33,939 nt of DNA from Verrucomicrobiaceae bacterium (GTDB taxonomy: Bacteria; Verrucomicrobiota; Verrucomicrobiia; Verrucomicrobiales; Akkermansiaceae). Positions 24,171 to 33,939 of the stretch are shown here, in pieces. Position numbers and translations under genes: made by a program. Within the stretch, counting starts at the first letter, position 1; each line of letters opens with the position of its first letter. The notes under the pieces were generated by a model, which worked only from the letters and a program-made list of their open reading frames with translations, was not told the DNA's origin and ran no database searches. The DNA is taken from positions 1 to 33,939 of the forward strand of contig JAIYDP010000397.1 of NCBI GenBank assembly GCA_027487435.1. Reading direction: 5' to 3'.

Positions 24171-27100
24171 ATGAAACGAAACATCCTTAACAAACTTGCC
24201 TTGGTGCATTTGCTGGCTCAGTCCGCTTATGCACTATCTCCGGGCGATATTGCTGTCATCGGCTACAACACGAGCGGATCTCCGGATTCCTTCACGATAG
24301 TCACCATGGCGGATCTCCCTGCCGGAACCGTCTTTTATGTCAACGACAATGAGATTGCCTCAGATGGCGGCGGAACCTTCACTGAACTCAACGAAGGGGA
24401 AGCCTCGTTCACCGTCAAAAGTGGTCAAACCATTCCGGCAGGTACTGTCATCACCCTGCCTTGGGGTGCAACGGCCGTTTCTACCACCACCTACGATTAC
24501 AGCACCACCTCAGGTTTTGGCCTCGGCAACAACAACGAGGAAATCCACATCTACGAAGCTGCGTCGATCACTTCGACTACGCCGACCACATTTCTCTACA
24601 GTGCAAAAATCGGCACCAGCCCAAGCTCCCGCCCTGCAGGACTAACCTTGGGTTCGACCTTCATTGCTCCCACTGGTAGCGCAGCTCGCTATAAAACGAC
24701 GGGAGCGACCTACTCGGGCACTCCTAGTGTCATTCTCTCAGCCATCGGCGACATCGCGACGAACTGGGAAGCTGTTGCTCCCGTTGCTACATCCGATTGG
24801 GCCTTTAACATCGGCGGGGGTGCCCCAACGAACACCCTGACCCTCAGCATTTCGCCCGCTTCTTTTTCCGAGAGTGCAACAAATCCCGCTGCACTCGGCA
24901 CAGTTACTCGGTCGGAAGTAACTGCCAGCGACCTTGTGGTAACACTCACATCGCCCGATACCACGGAAGTCACAGTACCTAGCACCGTGACCATTCTAGC
25001 CAACGAAGCATCAGCCACATTCAATGTCAGCGCACAGGACGATGCATTGCCTGATGGCAACCAGAATGTCACTCTCACCGCGAGTGCCGCCAGCTCTACC
25101 TCTGGCACATTTATGGTAACCGTACAGGACGATACTGACACCCTCCCACCTACAGCTCTACAGTTGGGCGACATCGCCTTTACCGCCTTCAATGCGGATC
25201 GCGATGCTCTCGCTTTCGTCGCACTTAAGAACATTCCTGCCGGCGAAGTCATTTACTTCAACGACAACGAATGGAATGGCGGCACTATCGGCGCGGCTGG
25301 TGCCTTCAACACCGGCGAAGGCGTAATCACTTGGACCGCTCCTGTGGGTGGTGTCGCTGCCGGAACGGTTGTCGTGATTGATTTTTATGACTCTGCTACT
25401 AATATCAATGCCTCAGTCGGCACAGTCACTGGCAGCTCCGGCCTCAGCGCGACGGATGAATCGATCTACGCTTATCAAGGTCTGTCCTCTACGCAACCTA
25501 GCACGTTCTTGGCACTCATCGCCAACCACTCTGCGGATAGCATTGCTAATACTGGTCTCACCGTCGGCACCACCGCGATCATCCTTACTTCCAGTGCAGA
25601 CTTCGCTGGTTACACAGGTGCTCGCACGGGTCAAGCCGCCTTCACAGATTTCCTTCCTCTCGTAGGAAATATCTCGAACTGGATGATCGACGTAGATGGT
25701 GCTGGTGCAGCAGTCGTTCCCACTGCTACCGCATTCACCACTGGTGCTCCTCCTGCTACTACCGTTGCCATCGCCGCTACAGCTTCTGCCGCTGAAGGGA
25801 ACACGGGATCCACTCCGCTCAACCTCGCTGTCACACGCACAACGGACACCTCTGCGTTTTCAGTGAATTACGCTGTCACAGGCGGCACTGCGACTGCTGG
25901 CACTGACTTCACGACTCTTGCTGCTGGCACCTTAACCTTCACGGCTGGCGGTGCGCTTTCCCAAAACATCACCTTGGACATCCTTGGCGATACCACCATC
26001 GAGTCAAACGAAACGATCATCGTCACCCTGAACACTCTCGTTGAAACCACCGGCACGACAGCCCTGGGCAACGTCACAGGAACGGCCACCATCACCAACG
26101 ATGATTCTGTCCCCGTGACCTTCCCAGCAAGTGGCTCTCTCACTTCCACAGTGAAAGGCAGCATCGGTCTTACAGGTGCGGAAATTCCAGCCTTCGATCC
26201 GATTTCCAAGCGCGCTTTCGCCGCCTCCGGTGTCGGTATCCAAGTCGTGGATCTTACCAATCCATCATCCCCGGTATTCATTACCAACATCCAGCCCTCC
26301 ACCCTTGGTGTGGTCGGTCTGACTAGCAACGACATCTCTTCCATCACCGTCCGCAAAGGCACGGGTGGCAATCCAAGCGTGCTCGCTGCTGGTATCATCA
26401 ACTCGCCGAAAACGGTAAACGGCCACGTCGTTTTCCTCAATGCCGCTACTGGTGCTCTCATCGGCGCCGCAAACGTTGGCGTGGTCCCTGACCACATCGC
26501 CTTCACTCCCGATGGCACCAAGCTGCTTGTCTGTAACGAAGGTGAACTTGACGGCGCGAATGCAGTCATCCCAGACGCAGCCATGGGCACCGTCAGCATC
26601 ATCCCTGTAAATGCAGCGGGCCTTCCAGGCACTGTGCAAACAGCAGACTTCACTTCCTATGATGCACCTGCCACCATCGCCTCGCTGAAAACAGCCGGTG
26701 TTCGCTTCTTCGGTAACGGCGTTCCCTCTACCGACTTCGAGCCAGAATACCTCGCCATTTCTCCCGATGGCACCAAGGCCATGGTCACTCTCCAAGAGGC
26801 CAATGCCGTTGCCCTACTCGACATCGCCACCGCTACCTTCACTTCTGTCGTTCCTCTCGGTGAGAAAAACTTCTCCACTGGTAGACACGACTTCAGCGAC
26901 CGCGATGCAGCGGGTGCAGCCACTGGCATTTTCAATCCTACTACGGGCAACCCGGTCTTCGGCCTTTACATGCCAGATGCCATCGCTTCTTATCAAGTAG
27001 GCGGTCAAACGTATTACATCACTGCCAACGAAGGTGATGACCGCAATGACTTCCTCGCTCCAGACGAGACAACTACCGTATCTAACTCTGGATACAACCT

Positions 27101-30100
27101 CGACGACACCGTTTTCCCAAATGAGGCCACCCTCAAAACCAATCCAAGCCTCGGACGCCTCGTCGTCTCGAACGCCACTGGTCTTCGTGGCGATACTGAC
27201 AACGACGGCGACATCGACCGCATCCTCAGCTACGGCGGACGTTCCTTCTCCATCCTCGACTCCAATGGCGCGCAAGTCTTCGACAGTGGCGACATGATTG
27301 AAATGATCGTCGGAGCGCAGTTCCCAGCCCAGCTCGATGACGGACGCAGCGACGCCAAAGGCCCAGAGCCAGAAGGTGTCACCATCGCCAAAATCGGTGC
27401 CCGCACCTTCGCCTTCGTCGGCCTTGAGCGCTCACACATGGTGCTCGCCTTCGATGTCACCAACCCAATCGCCCCGACCTTCGCTGCGGGCTTCCAGCGC
27501 ACTGGCGACTTTAACCCAGAGGGCATGGTCGTCGTAGAAGCTGCCGATAGCCCCACCGGCAAGACATTGCTCATCGTCGCTAGCGAATCGTCAAATACAC
27601 TGACAACATTTGAAATCGGTCAACCTACCGACTACAAACTCCAGCTCCTTCACCTCGCCGATGCTGAGGCAGGCTTGCTCGCTTCACAAACTGCGCCAAA
27701 CCTCGCGGCTCTGGTCGATGCCTTCGATAGCACCTACGCCAACACCCTCATCCTCGCAGGTGGCGACAACTTCATCCCCGGCCCCTTCATTGCTGGCGGC
27801 ACTGATGTCAGCGTGCGCAGCACACTCAATACCGTTTCTGGCTCGACCATTACTGGCACCATCCCCATTGCGGCTGTTGACATCGCCATCCACAACGTCA
27901 TCGGAGTGGAAGCATCAACGATCGGCAATCACGAGTTCGACCTCGGCACCCGCGCTTTCCGCGATGCCTTCGCTCCCGCCTCTGGCTGGGTAGGTGCAAA
28001 CTTCCCTTACCTCTCCGCCAACCTCGACTTCAGTGCCGATGGCGACATCAGCGGTAACTTCACCAATACCCTCAGTGGAAATGCCACATCCCTCATCAGC
28101 GAAGCGTCCACTCTCAAAGGCCGTATCGCTCCGAGTGCCGTCATCACCCGCGGTGGACAAAAAATCGGCCTCGTTGCCGCTACCACCCAGATCCTCGAAA
28201 CCATCTCTTCCACCGGCGGTGTCGAAGTCAAAGGCTTCACTGGCGACGGTCTTGAGACGAATAACATGGCTCTACTCGCCTCCCAACTTCAGCCCGCTAT
28301 TGACGAGTTGAAATCAGAAGGCGTGAACAAAATCATCCTCATGGCTCACCTTCAGCAGATTACCTTCGAGCAACAGCTCGCTCCCCTGCTTAACGGTGTG
28401 GACATCATCCTCGCCGCCGGTTCAAACACCCGCCTCGGCGATGCGAACGACGTCCCATCTGCCTTCACAGGCCACGCTGCTGACTTTGCTGGCAACTACC
28501 CCATCTACACTACCGGTGCCGATGGCCTGCCAACCGTCATTGTCAATACCGACAACGAGTTCACTTACCTCGGTCGTCTCGTCGCCGACTTCGATGCCGA
28601 TGGCGTGCTGATCGTCCCGAACCTCTCTGCCAACATCGTCGAAAACGGTGCCTACGCCGCCACCGCAGCCAACGTCGCCGCAGCATGGAATACCACGGTA
28701 GAAAACCTCAGCACCACGGCCTTCGCCGCTGGCACCAAAGGCGCGCAAGTCAAGTTGCTCACCGATGCTGTGCAAGGCGTCATCAATGCCAAAGACGGCG
28801 ACCTCCGAGGATTCACCAGTGTCTATCTCGAAGGAGAGCGCAATATTATCCGCAACCAAGAGACGAATCTCGGTAACATTTCCGCAGACTCGATGATCTC
28901 TGCGGTGAAGGCTTCATTGCCGAATGCCAACATTGCTGCATTCAAAAACGGCGGCGGCATTCGTTCCTCCATCGGCGCGGTTGAAGTCGGTAGTGGTCTA
29001 AAAACTCCTCCACTCGCGAACCCTGCTGCCAACAAGCCCAGCGGTGCCATCTCCTTGCTCGACATCGAGAACTCCCTGCGCTTCAACAACGGCCTAATGG
29101 TTTGCGATACCACACCCGCTGGACTGAAAGCCATCCTCGAACACGGCGTTGCCTTACTCGGCAACCAAGGCCGCTTCCCACAAATCGGCGGCATTCGTTT
29201 CTCCTACGATGCGACTCTCGCCGCAGGCTCTCGCGTCCGCAGCATTGTGCTCGTCGATGAATATAACAACATCACCGCTCGTGTGGTCTCCGGCGGAGCC
29301 GTTCGCTCGGACGCTCCCGCTACCATCTCGCTGGTGACCATGAACTTCCTTGCGGGCAACGCCGCTGGACTCAACTCCAATGGTGGTGACGGCTATCCCT
29401 TCAAGGCAAATGCGGACAATTTCCGCTACCTCCTCAGCGACGGAACACTTTCCGCCCCTGTCGATGAAGCTCTCAACTTCACCGCCGCAGGAGTTGTGCC
29501 TACCAACATCCTCGGCGAGCAGCTCGCGCTTTCGAACTATCTGCAAAGCCGCTACGCCAGCCCATCCACGGCATTCAACATCGCCGATACCGCACCCGCG
29601 CTTGACATCCGCATCCAAAGCCTCGCCGCCCGCACCGATAACGTGCTCGCTGGCCCAGCGACCTTTGCGGCTTGGCTCGCACAAAACGGCTTCACTTCCA
29701 GCGGTATGTCCGCCGATAGCGATTCCGATGGTGTCTCCGACCAACTCGAATATTTCTTCAATCAAAACCCGAACAACGGTGCTGATCTGGAAAATATGCC
29801 CAAGCTTGTTGCCGATGGCACAGCAAAAGCCCTGCAGTTTGTCTTCAACAATGAAACGACACTCACCGGCGATCTCCAAATCTCCAGCGATCTTTCCACA
29901 TGGGAAACAGCTCTTCCTGGCGTGGACTACACCGTTGCTTCCGCCGTTGCCAACGGCAGCGATACCACCGTCACCTACGCTCTGCCAGGCAGCGGTCCAT
30001 CCGCTCCCGGCACCTCCGCCACCTACACCACACCAAACAGTTCCGATCCGTTCGGAGCCTCCCTCGGTGGTCTGCGTGTCGTCAATCAAGGCCTCGTCGG

Positions 30101-31502
30101 TGTCGGTCGCATCAGCGGCAACAACCTCGATCAATTCGGTGAAACCCAAGGTGCCGCCTCCGGCCTCTTCATCACCAACTGGGCATGGAACGGCAGCCAA
30201 TTCACCGGTAAATTCAACGTCTTGCCTGACCGTGGATACAACAGCGGTTCGATCTTTTCGAACTACGCCGCGCGCTTGCATGAAGTCGATTTCACCTTCT
30301 CACCTTACTACGGCACTACGCCCGTTGCTCAAGGTCAGATCAGCCCGACCTACGTAAGCTCCACCAAGTTCACTTACCAAGATGGAGCTAAAGTGAAGTT
30401 CACCACCGGACTGAACGTTACAGCGACAGGCAGCCTCTTTGGTCAAGCCGTCGGTGTGGCTACCGCAGCAAACGGCCCCGGCGGTGCGCAGGAAAGCCTC
30501 CTCAGCTTCGATGCTGAAGCTGTCCATCTCTTCCCCGATGGCTCTGGCTTCGTCTCCGATGAATACGGCACTTACATTGCCCGCTTCAACTCCGCCAAGC
30601 GCATCACCGGCATAACCCAACTTCCGGAAAGTGCCCGTCCTCATCGCCCTGTCGGCGTCCTGAACTTTGACTCGGTGACCGCTCCTACCAACGGACGCCG
30701 CAACAACCAAGGCCTCGAAGGCATGTCCGTCACACCTGATGGAACCCGCCTCTTCGCAGTGATGCAAAGCGCCCTCGTCCAAGACACCAATGGTGCCAAC
30801 CAACAGACACGCAACAACACCCGCCTCTTCGTTTATGACGTCGCTGGTGCCAATCGCGAAAATCCCGTGCTGATCGGACAATACATCGTCAAGCTCCCTC
30901 AGTTCCATGCCACAGGTGGCAACGCCGCAGTCAATCGCACCGCCGCACAATCAGAAATCGTCGCCCTCAACGGCACGTCCTTCTTGATGCTGCCACGCGA
31001 TGGCAACGGCATGGGTACAGGCACCACGGCTCCGATCGTATTTAAATCCGTGCAAGTTGTTGACTTCGCCTCCGCGACCAACATCCTCGGCAGCTATGAT
31101 GCCGAAGGTGCTGCCGTCAGCCCCGCCGGAGTTCTCGCTCCTGGCGTAAAAGCCGCTGCCTCAGCCGAGATCATCAACATGCTTGAGCCGACAGACCTCG
31201 CCAAGTTTGGTTTAAATAAAAACACCAACCCCTCGAACTCGAACACCCTCAACGAGAAAATGGAAGGCATGGCACTTGTGCCAGATCTTTCCACTCCACA
31301 GGAGAACGACTTCTTCGTGTTCCTTGCGAACGATAACGACTTCCAGTCGTCCGACGTAAAAATGATCGATGCCACAGGAAACCTCGTCAGCTACGGCGAC
31401 GGACGCCTGAACGTTGGCATCACCAACGACGCGATGTTCTACGCCTACCGCATCACCATCGATGCCAGCGGCAAGAAGTTCTTCCGCTTCGACGTGAAAT
31501 AA
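24171..31502 (+). CDS. giant secreted multidomain protein: Calx-beta, choice-of-anchor I, 5'-nucleotidase-like, phytase-like
   Basis: The ATG at 24171 is chosen because it begins a signal peptide (MKRNILNKLALVHLLAQSAYALS); a GTG at 24141 adds 10 residues. The product is 2443 aa. Order of domains: a beta-rich module (about 24-215) repeated at 332-530; Calx-beta domains at 223-323 and 532-647; a choice-of-anchor I beta-propeller-like domain (656-1160). Then a 5'-nucleotidase-like region has D1164, GGD1199, GNHEFD at 1252-1257 and NGGGIR at 1593-1598. A DSDSDG calcium-type linker follows at about 1849, and an esterase-like phytase domain from about 1966 to the end. Where classic nucleotidases have DxH and GHxH, this protein has DAE (1164-1166) and GSNT (1417-1420). 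Role: probably extracellular phosphate-ester hydrolysis or matrix function. No sorting signal is seen at the C-terminus. Confidence 0.9.
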   Translation: MKRNILNKLALVHLLAQSAYALSPGDIAVIGYNTSGSPDSFTIVTMADLPAGTVFYVNDNEIASDGGGTFTELNEGEASFTVKSGQTIPAGTVITLPWGATAVSTTTYDYSTTSGFGLGNNNEEIHIYEAASITSTTPTTFLYSAKIGTSPSSRPAGLTLGSTFIAPTGSAARYKTTGATYSGTPSVILSAIGDIATNWEAVAPVATSDWAFNIGGGAPTNTLTLSISPASFSESATNPAALGTVTRSEVTASDLVVTLTSPDTTEVTVPSTVTILANEASATFNVSAQDDALPDGNQNVTLTASAASSTSGTFMVTVQDDTDTLPPTALQLGDIAFTAFNADRDALAFVALKNIPAGEVIYFNDNEWNGGTIGAAGAFNTGEGVITWTAPVGGVAAGTVVVIDFYDSATNINASVGTVTGSSGLSATDESIYAYQGLSSTQPSTFLALIANHSADSIANTGLTVGTTAIILTSSADFAGYTGARTGQAAFTDFLPLVGNISNWMIDVDGAGAAVVPTATAFTTGAPPATTVAIAATASAAEGNTGSTPLNLAVTRTTDTSAFSVNYAVTGGTATAGTDFTTLAAGTLTFTAGGALSQNITLDILGDTTIESNETIIVTLNTLVETTGTTALGNVTGTATITNDDSVPVTFPASGSLTSTVKGSIGLTGAEIPAFDPISKRAFAASGVGIQVVDLTNPSSPVFITNIQPSTLGVVGLTSNDISSITVRKGTGGNPSVLAAGIINSPKTVNGHVVFLNAATGALIGAANVGVVPDHIAFTPDGTKLLVCNEGELDGANAVIPDAAMGTVSIIPVNAAGLPGTVQTADFTSYDAPATIASLKTAGVRFFGNGVPSTDFEPEYLAISPDGTKAMVTLQEANAVALLDIATATFTSVVPLGEKNFSTGRHDFSDRDAAGAATGIFNPTTGNPVFGLYMPDAIASYQVGGQTYYITANEGDDRNDFLAPDETTTVSNSGYNLDDTVFPNEATLKTNPSLGRLVVSNATGLRGDTDNDGDIDRILSYGGRSFSILDSNGAQVFDSGDMIEMIVGAQFPAQLDDGRSDAKGPEPEGVTIAKIGARTFAFVGLERSHMVLAFDVTNPIAPTFAAGFQRTGDFNPEGMVVVEAADSPTGKTLLIVASESSNTLTTFEIGQPTDYKLQLLHLADAEAGLLASQTAPNLAALVDAFDSTYANTLILAGGDNFIPGPFIAGGTDVSVRSTLNTVSGSTITGTIPIAAVDIAIHNVIGVEASTIGNHEFDLGTRAFRDAFAPASGWVGANFPYLSANLDFSADGDISGNFTNTLSGNATSLISEASTLKGRIAPSAVITRGGQKIGLVAATTQILETISSTGGVEVKGFTGDGLETNNMALLASQLQPAIDELKSEGVNKIILMAHLQQITFEQQLAPLLNGVDIILAAGSNTRLGDANDVPSAFTGHAADFAGNYPIYTTGADGLPTVIVNTDNEFTYLGRLVADFDADGVLIVPNLSANIVENGAYAATAANVAAAWNTTVENLSTTAFAAGTKGAQVKLLTDAVQGVINAKDGDLRGFTSVYLEGERNIIRNQETNLGNISADSMISAVKASLPNANIAAFKNGGGIRSSIGAVEVGSGLKTPPLANPAANKPSGAISLLDIENSLRFNNGLMVCDTTPAGLKAILEHGVALLGNQGRFPQIGGIRFSYDATLAAGSRVRSIVLVDEYNNITARVVSGGAVRSDAPATISLVTMNFLAGNAAGLNSNGGDGYPFKANADNFRYLLSDGTLSAPVDEALNFTAAGVVPTNILGEQLALSNYLQSRYASPSTAFNIADTAPALDIRIQSLAARTDNVLAGPATFAAWLAQNGFTSSGMSADSDSDGVSDQLEYFFNQNPNNGADLENMPKLVADGTAKALQFVFNNETTLTGDLQISSDLSTWETALPGVDYTVASAVANGSDTTVTYALPGSGPSAPGTSATYTTPNSSDPFGASLGGLRVVNQGLVGVGRISGNNLDQFGETQGAASGLFITNWAWNGSQFTGKFNVLPDRGYNSGSIFSNYAARLHEVDFTFSPYYGTTPVAQGQISPTYVSSTKFTYQDGAKVKFTTGLNVTATGSLFGQAVGVATAANGPGGAQESLLSFDAEAVHLFPDGSGFVSDEYGTYIARFNSAKRITGITQLPESARPHRPVGVLNFDSVTAPTNGRRNNQGLEGMSVTPDGTRLFAVMQSALVQDTNGANQQTRNNTRLFVYDVAGANRENPVLIGQYIVKLPQFHATGGNAAVNRTAAQSEIVALNGTSFLMLPRDGNGMGTGTTAPIVFKSVQVVDFASATNILGSYDAEGAAVSPAGVLAPGVKAAASAEIINMLEPTDLAKFGLNKNTNPSNSNTLNEKMEGMALVPDLSTPQENDFFVFLANDNDFQSSDVKMIDATGNLVSYGDGRLNVGITNDAMFYAYRITIDASGKKFFRFDVK

Positions 31503-31525
31503 TCGATCCTCATCGATCCATCCTC

Positions 31526-31558
31526 CGGCCTTCCTGCTTCCGCGGGAAGGCCGTTTTT
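31526..31558 (+). terminator. rho-independent terminator
   Basis: CGGCCTTCC (31526-31534) pairs perfectly with GGAAGGCCG (31545-31553) around a 10-base loop and is followed by TTTTT. It lies 24 bases after the stop of the giant gene and is the strongest terminator in the window. Confidence 0.92.
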
Positions 31559-31590
31559 ATGTACGAACCTCAGCTGGATCCGATACTATA

Positions 31591-32568
31591 TTAGCTCAAC
31601 CCCGTGGCACGGCGAATCCGATCTAGCACCACACTGGCAGTAGCTCGGGCTTTTTCTGATCCGTGACGTAGGACTTCATCCACGTAGCTCGGGTCGGCGA
31701 GGATCTCCTCGCGGCGCTGACGCATGGTCGAAAAGTGCGCCCAATAGGCCTCCCAAAGCTGTTGTTTGTAATGTCCGTAGCCAAAGCCACCTGCTTGGAA
31801 GCTGTTGACCATTTCCTCATACGCTACGTCATCGGCAAACAGGCGAAAGAGCGCGAGAATCGTCGAATTTTCGATGTTTTTCGGCTCCTCCACTGGCGTG
31901 GAATCGGAAACGATTTTCATGATCAACTTGCGCAACGGTTTTTCTTCGCCAAAAACAGGAATCGTATTGTTGTACGATTTACTCATTTTTTGACCATCGA
32001 GACCAGGAACGATAGCGGTTTCCTCCTTGATCAACACCTCAGGAATGGTCAAAATCCCCTCGCCCAATGCTTCGTTGATTTTCACCGCGAGATCGCGCGT
32101 GACTTCGAGATGCTGCTTCTGATCTTTGCCCACAGGCACAAGTTGAGAATCGTAGAGCAAAATATCCGCCGCCATCAGCACGGGGTACGCAAACAACGCA
32201 TGATTGGCGGAGATCCCTTTGGCAACCTTATCTTTATAGGAATGGCAACGCTCTAACAGACCCATCGGGCAAACGGTGGAAAGAATCCATGCCAGTTCAT
32301 TCACTTCGGGCACGTCGCTTTGGCGGAAAATGACGGCTTTTTCGGGATCTAAGCCGCAAGCAAGGAAATCGATGGCGAGTTCGCGGGTATTTTCTCGCAG
32401 CGCAGCACCATCGTGAAGCGAGGTCATGGCGTGATAGTTAGCGATGAAATAATAGGCATTGCCCTTTTGTTGCAGCCGTATCGCGGGTTCCATGGCACCG
32501 AAATAGTTACCGATGTGGAGTTTTCCAGAAGGTTGAAGACCTGTGAGAATGCGCATGCCGATAACCAT
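31591..32568 (-). CDS. trpS: tryptophanyl-tRNA synthetase
   Basis: It charges tRNA-Trp in the cytosol. The 325-aa class Ic enzyme shows PSGKLHIGN (13-21, the HIGH motif) and KMSKS at 194-198. Other family blocks are ANYHAMTSLHD and YPVLMAADILLYDSQLVPVGKDQKQHLEVTRDLA. The length fits the family. ATG 32568 and ATG 32556 (MRILTGLQPSG) are both possible, and the latter fits family N-termini better. It converges with the giant gene and shares the intergenic terminator region. The divergent neighbour is tatA. Confidence 0.96.
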   Translation of the reverse strand: MVIGMRILTGLQPSGKLHIGNYFGAMEPAIRLQQKGNAYYFIANYHAMTSLHDGAALRENTRELAIDFLACGLDPEKAVIFRQSDVPEVNELAWILSTVCPMGLLERCHSYKDKVAKGISANHALFAYPVLMAADILLYDSQLVPVGKDQKQHLEVTRDLAVKINEALGEGILTIPEVLIKEETAIVPGLDGQKMSKSYNNTIPVFGEEKPLRKLIMKIVSDSTPVEEPKNIENSTILALFRLFADDVAYEEMVNSFQAGGFGYGHYKQQLWEAYWAHFSTMRQRREEILADPSYVDEVLRHGSEKARATASVVLDRIRRATGLS

Positions 32569-32675
32569 GCAATGCCGCCGCTACGGTTTCAAGAACGACT
32601 CGTAGATTTTTTTTCGGCGAATAAATCGAAGAAAAGAAGTATTGCAAATGGCCTTATTGGCACTAGAATTGATTC

Positions 32676-32948
32676 ATGAACACAACCCTTGCAGTATTTG
32701 GCAATTTTGGAGGTCAAGAGATGGTTATCATCCTCGTCATCGTTTTGTTACTCTTTGGTGCCAAAAAAATCCCCGAACTTGCACGTGGACTTGGAAAGAG
32801 TATGGGCGAATTCAAAAAAGCTCGCGAAGACTTCGAACGCGAAATCACCGCCGCCGAGCACGACGCGAAGTATAGTGACTCTGCGAAAAAAGAAGATCTC
32901 GACCAGAAGCTTCGCGAAGCTCCGAAAAAAGAACCCCTCGATGTTTGA
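32676..32948 (+). CDS. tatA: Sec-independent protein translocase TatA/E
   Basis: A 90-aa protein with one N-terminal membrane helix (about 15-28, MVIILVIVLLLFG). The hinge FGAKKIPELARGLGKSMGEFKKA follows, then a charged amphipathic and disordered tail. This is the standard TatA layout. TatA forms the channel that passes folded proteins with twin-arginine leaders. No tatB or tatC follows; the next gene begins 4 bases after its stop, or overlaps it if the in-frame ATG at 32941 is used. A Tat-leader-like stub occurs at 7036-7164. Confidence 0.95.
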   Translation: MNTTLAVFGNFGGQEMVIILVIVLLLFGAKKIPELARGLGKSMGEFKKAREDFEREITAAEHDAKYSDSAKKEDLDQKLREAPKKEPLDV

Positions 32949-32952
32949 CCTA

Positions 32953-33939
32953 ATGAAGTCATTCTCTTTTCTGTCTCGCGCCACGTTTCTCCACGGGTGC
33001 TGGTTTTTCTTGGCGATCACGGCCTCGTTTTCTTGCCAGAAAAAGCAAAGTGTTGATGCTTCATCATCGCTACCTGCACTTTCCGAAGTTCCATCTGCGT
33101 CGCCAACGCCCGTTACCATCAGCTCATCTGAAGCTCCTAATCCCAATCTAACCCTTGCGCCAGTCAAGCAATCTAGCGATCCAGCATCGACGACGGTTGC
33201 TCTACGTTTCACCGCCTACAACGTCGCGAATTGGCTCATCATGGAGGAACGTTTCGACTTTGATACCAAGAAGACGGCAAAAAATGCACCCAAGCCCGAT
33301 GACGAAAAACAGGCGGCATTGGACATTCTCATTGGTACAAAACCTGATGTGATCGGCCTTAGCGAGATTGGCACTCAGGACGACCTGCTCGAAATTCAGC
33401 GCATGCTGAAGGAAAAAGGTCTCGACCTACCCGCTGCGCATTACGCCCAAGGCGGCGACACAACGCGCAGGCTTGGTTTGCTTTCGAAATATCCCATCGC
33501 TACCAAGGCACAGCCCGAAAAACTCGACTACGTCATCTCAGGAAAACCCTACACCATGCAACGCGGAATCTTGGATGCCACGGTGAAAACTCCTGATGGT
33601 CGGCCATGGCGCTTTCTTGGCGTGCATTTGAAATCGAAACGCGAGGTGAATAATGGCGATCAAAATTTGATGCGCATCAACGAAGCACAATTGCTACGAC
33701 GCCACATCGAAGGCATTCTCAAGCAAGATCCTCAGGCCCGATTGATCTGCTACGGCGACTTCAATGACACTCGCCGCACTAGCCCCTTACGCATCGTACA
33801 AGGATCCTACAATTCGGCCAATTACATGACACCGATTGCATTGCATGATAGTCGCAATGAATATTGGACGCATTACTGGGAGCGTGAAGATATTTATTCC
33901 CGTATCGATTACATTCATTACAGCCCAGGCTTAAAGAAC
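32953..33939 (+). CDS. endonuclease/exonuclease/phosphatase-family lipoprotein, 3' truncated by window
   Basis: The frame runs to the right edge without a stop (329 codons). A leader of about 27 residues ends ITASFSC, with C28 as a possible, slightly atypical lipidation site. After a Ser/Pro-rich spacer comes an EEP domain: RFTAYNVANW, IGLSEIG, RRLGLLSKYPI, FLGVHLKSK, CYGDFNDTRR and SRIDYIHYSPG. These carry the Asn, Glu, His-type and Asp/Asn catalytic positions of Mg-dependent nucleases and phosphodiesterases. It would act in the periplasm or at the surface. ATG 32941 in the same frame would overlap tatA by 8 bases. Confidence 0.88.
   Translation, partial: MKSFSFLSRATFLHGCWFFLAITASFSCQKKQSVDASSSLPALSEVPSASPTPVTISSSEAPNPNLTLAPVKQSSDPASTTVALRFTAYNVANWLIMEERFDFDTKKTAKNAPKPDDEKQAALDILIGTKPDVIGLSEIGTQDDLLEIQRMLKEKGLDLPAAHYAQGGDTTRRLGLLSKYPIATKAQPEKLDYVISGKPYTMQRGILDATVKTPDGRPWRFLGVHLKSKREVNNGDQNLMRINEAQLLRRHIEGILKQDPQARLICYGDFNDTRRTSPLRIVQGSYNSANYMTPIALHDSRNEYWTHYWEREDIYSRIDYIHYSPGLKN

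Noticed and set aside
29154..30281. 375-codon minus-strand frame
   Set aside because: Long antisense frame caused by the GC-biased third positions of the giant gene; Gly/Val/Glu-rich without domains.

Overview
The window is 33.9 kb of a moderately GC-rich bacterial chromosome. It most likely comes from the Verrucomicrobiota or the wider PVC group. The evidence is a secreted DUF1080 (3-keto-disaccharide hydrolase) protein, a remnant of a planctomycete-type cytochrome (PSCyt1), and a giant Calx-beta / choice-of-anchor I / 5'-nucleotidase / phytase-like protein with a calcium-binding DSDSDG linker. Start codons also rarely have a clear Shine-Dalgarno sequence. The phylum is an inference; no 16S gene is present. 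Gene density is high and there is no prophage or large island.

Region 1 (about 230-3460) is a sulfur-detoxification cluster. A divergent ArsR-type regulator faces rhodanese/DUF2892, persulfide dioxygenase-rhodanese and TauE/SafE exporter genes, with a perfect inverted repeat in the shared promoter.

Region 2 (about 3540-10120) is a stress and low-oxygen-like cluster: TspO, a secreted NlpC/P60 peptidase with an apparent frameshift, DUF3309, acetate kinase, RpiB-like isomerase, a YflT/glycine-zipper protein, a small membrane protein and CsbD. A shared near-palindromic element, consensus about GTRGGGNWACACCCCATRG, recurs upstream of several of these genes and looks like the operator or promoter of an undescribed local regulon.

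Region 3 (about 10250-15170) is repeat-rich. Two gap-free 235-aa paralogues of unknown function flank an IS200-type (HUH, Y1) transposase. That transposase is bracketed by two roughly 325-bp composite palindromic repeat units. A 6 x 42-bp array of alternating TTGTC/GACAA half-sites lies directly before the second paralogue. A DUF1080 gene, tRNA-Val(UAC) and a dispersed repeat of about 100 bp follow.

Region 4 (about 15165-24000) holds small envelope proteins, recF, a TPR-OGT-like glycosyltransferase (GT41), a 567-aa possibly glycosidase-like protein, and an overlapping pair of acyltransferases of the OlsB/GlsB and OlsA/GlsA type for aminolipid synthesis.

Region 5 (24171-33939) has the 2443-aa secreted protein with a strong terminator, trpS, tatA and the start of an endonuclease/exonuclease/phosphatase-family lipoprotein that runs off the right edge.
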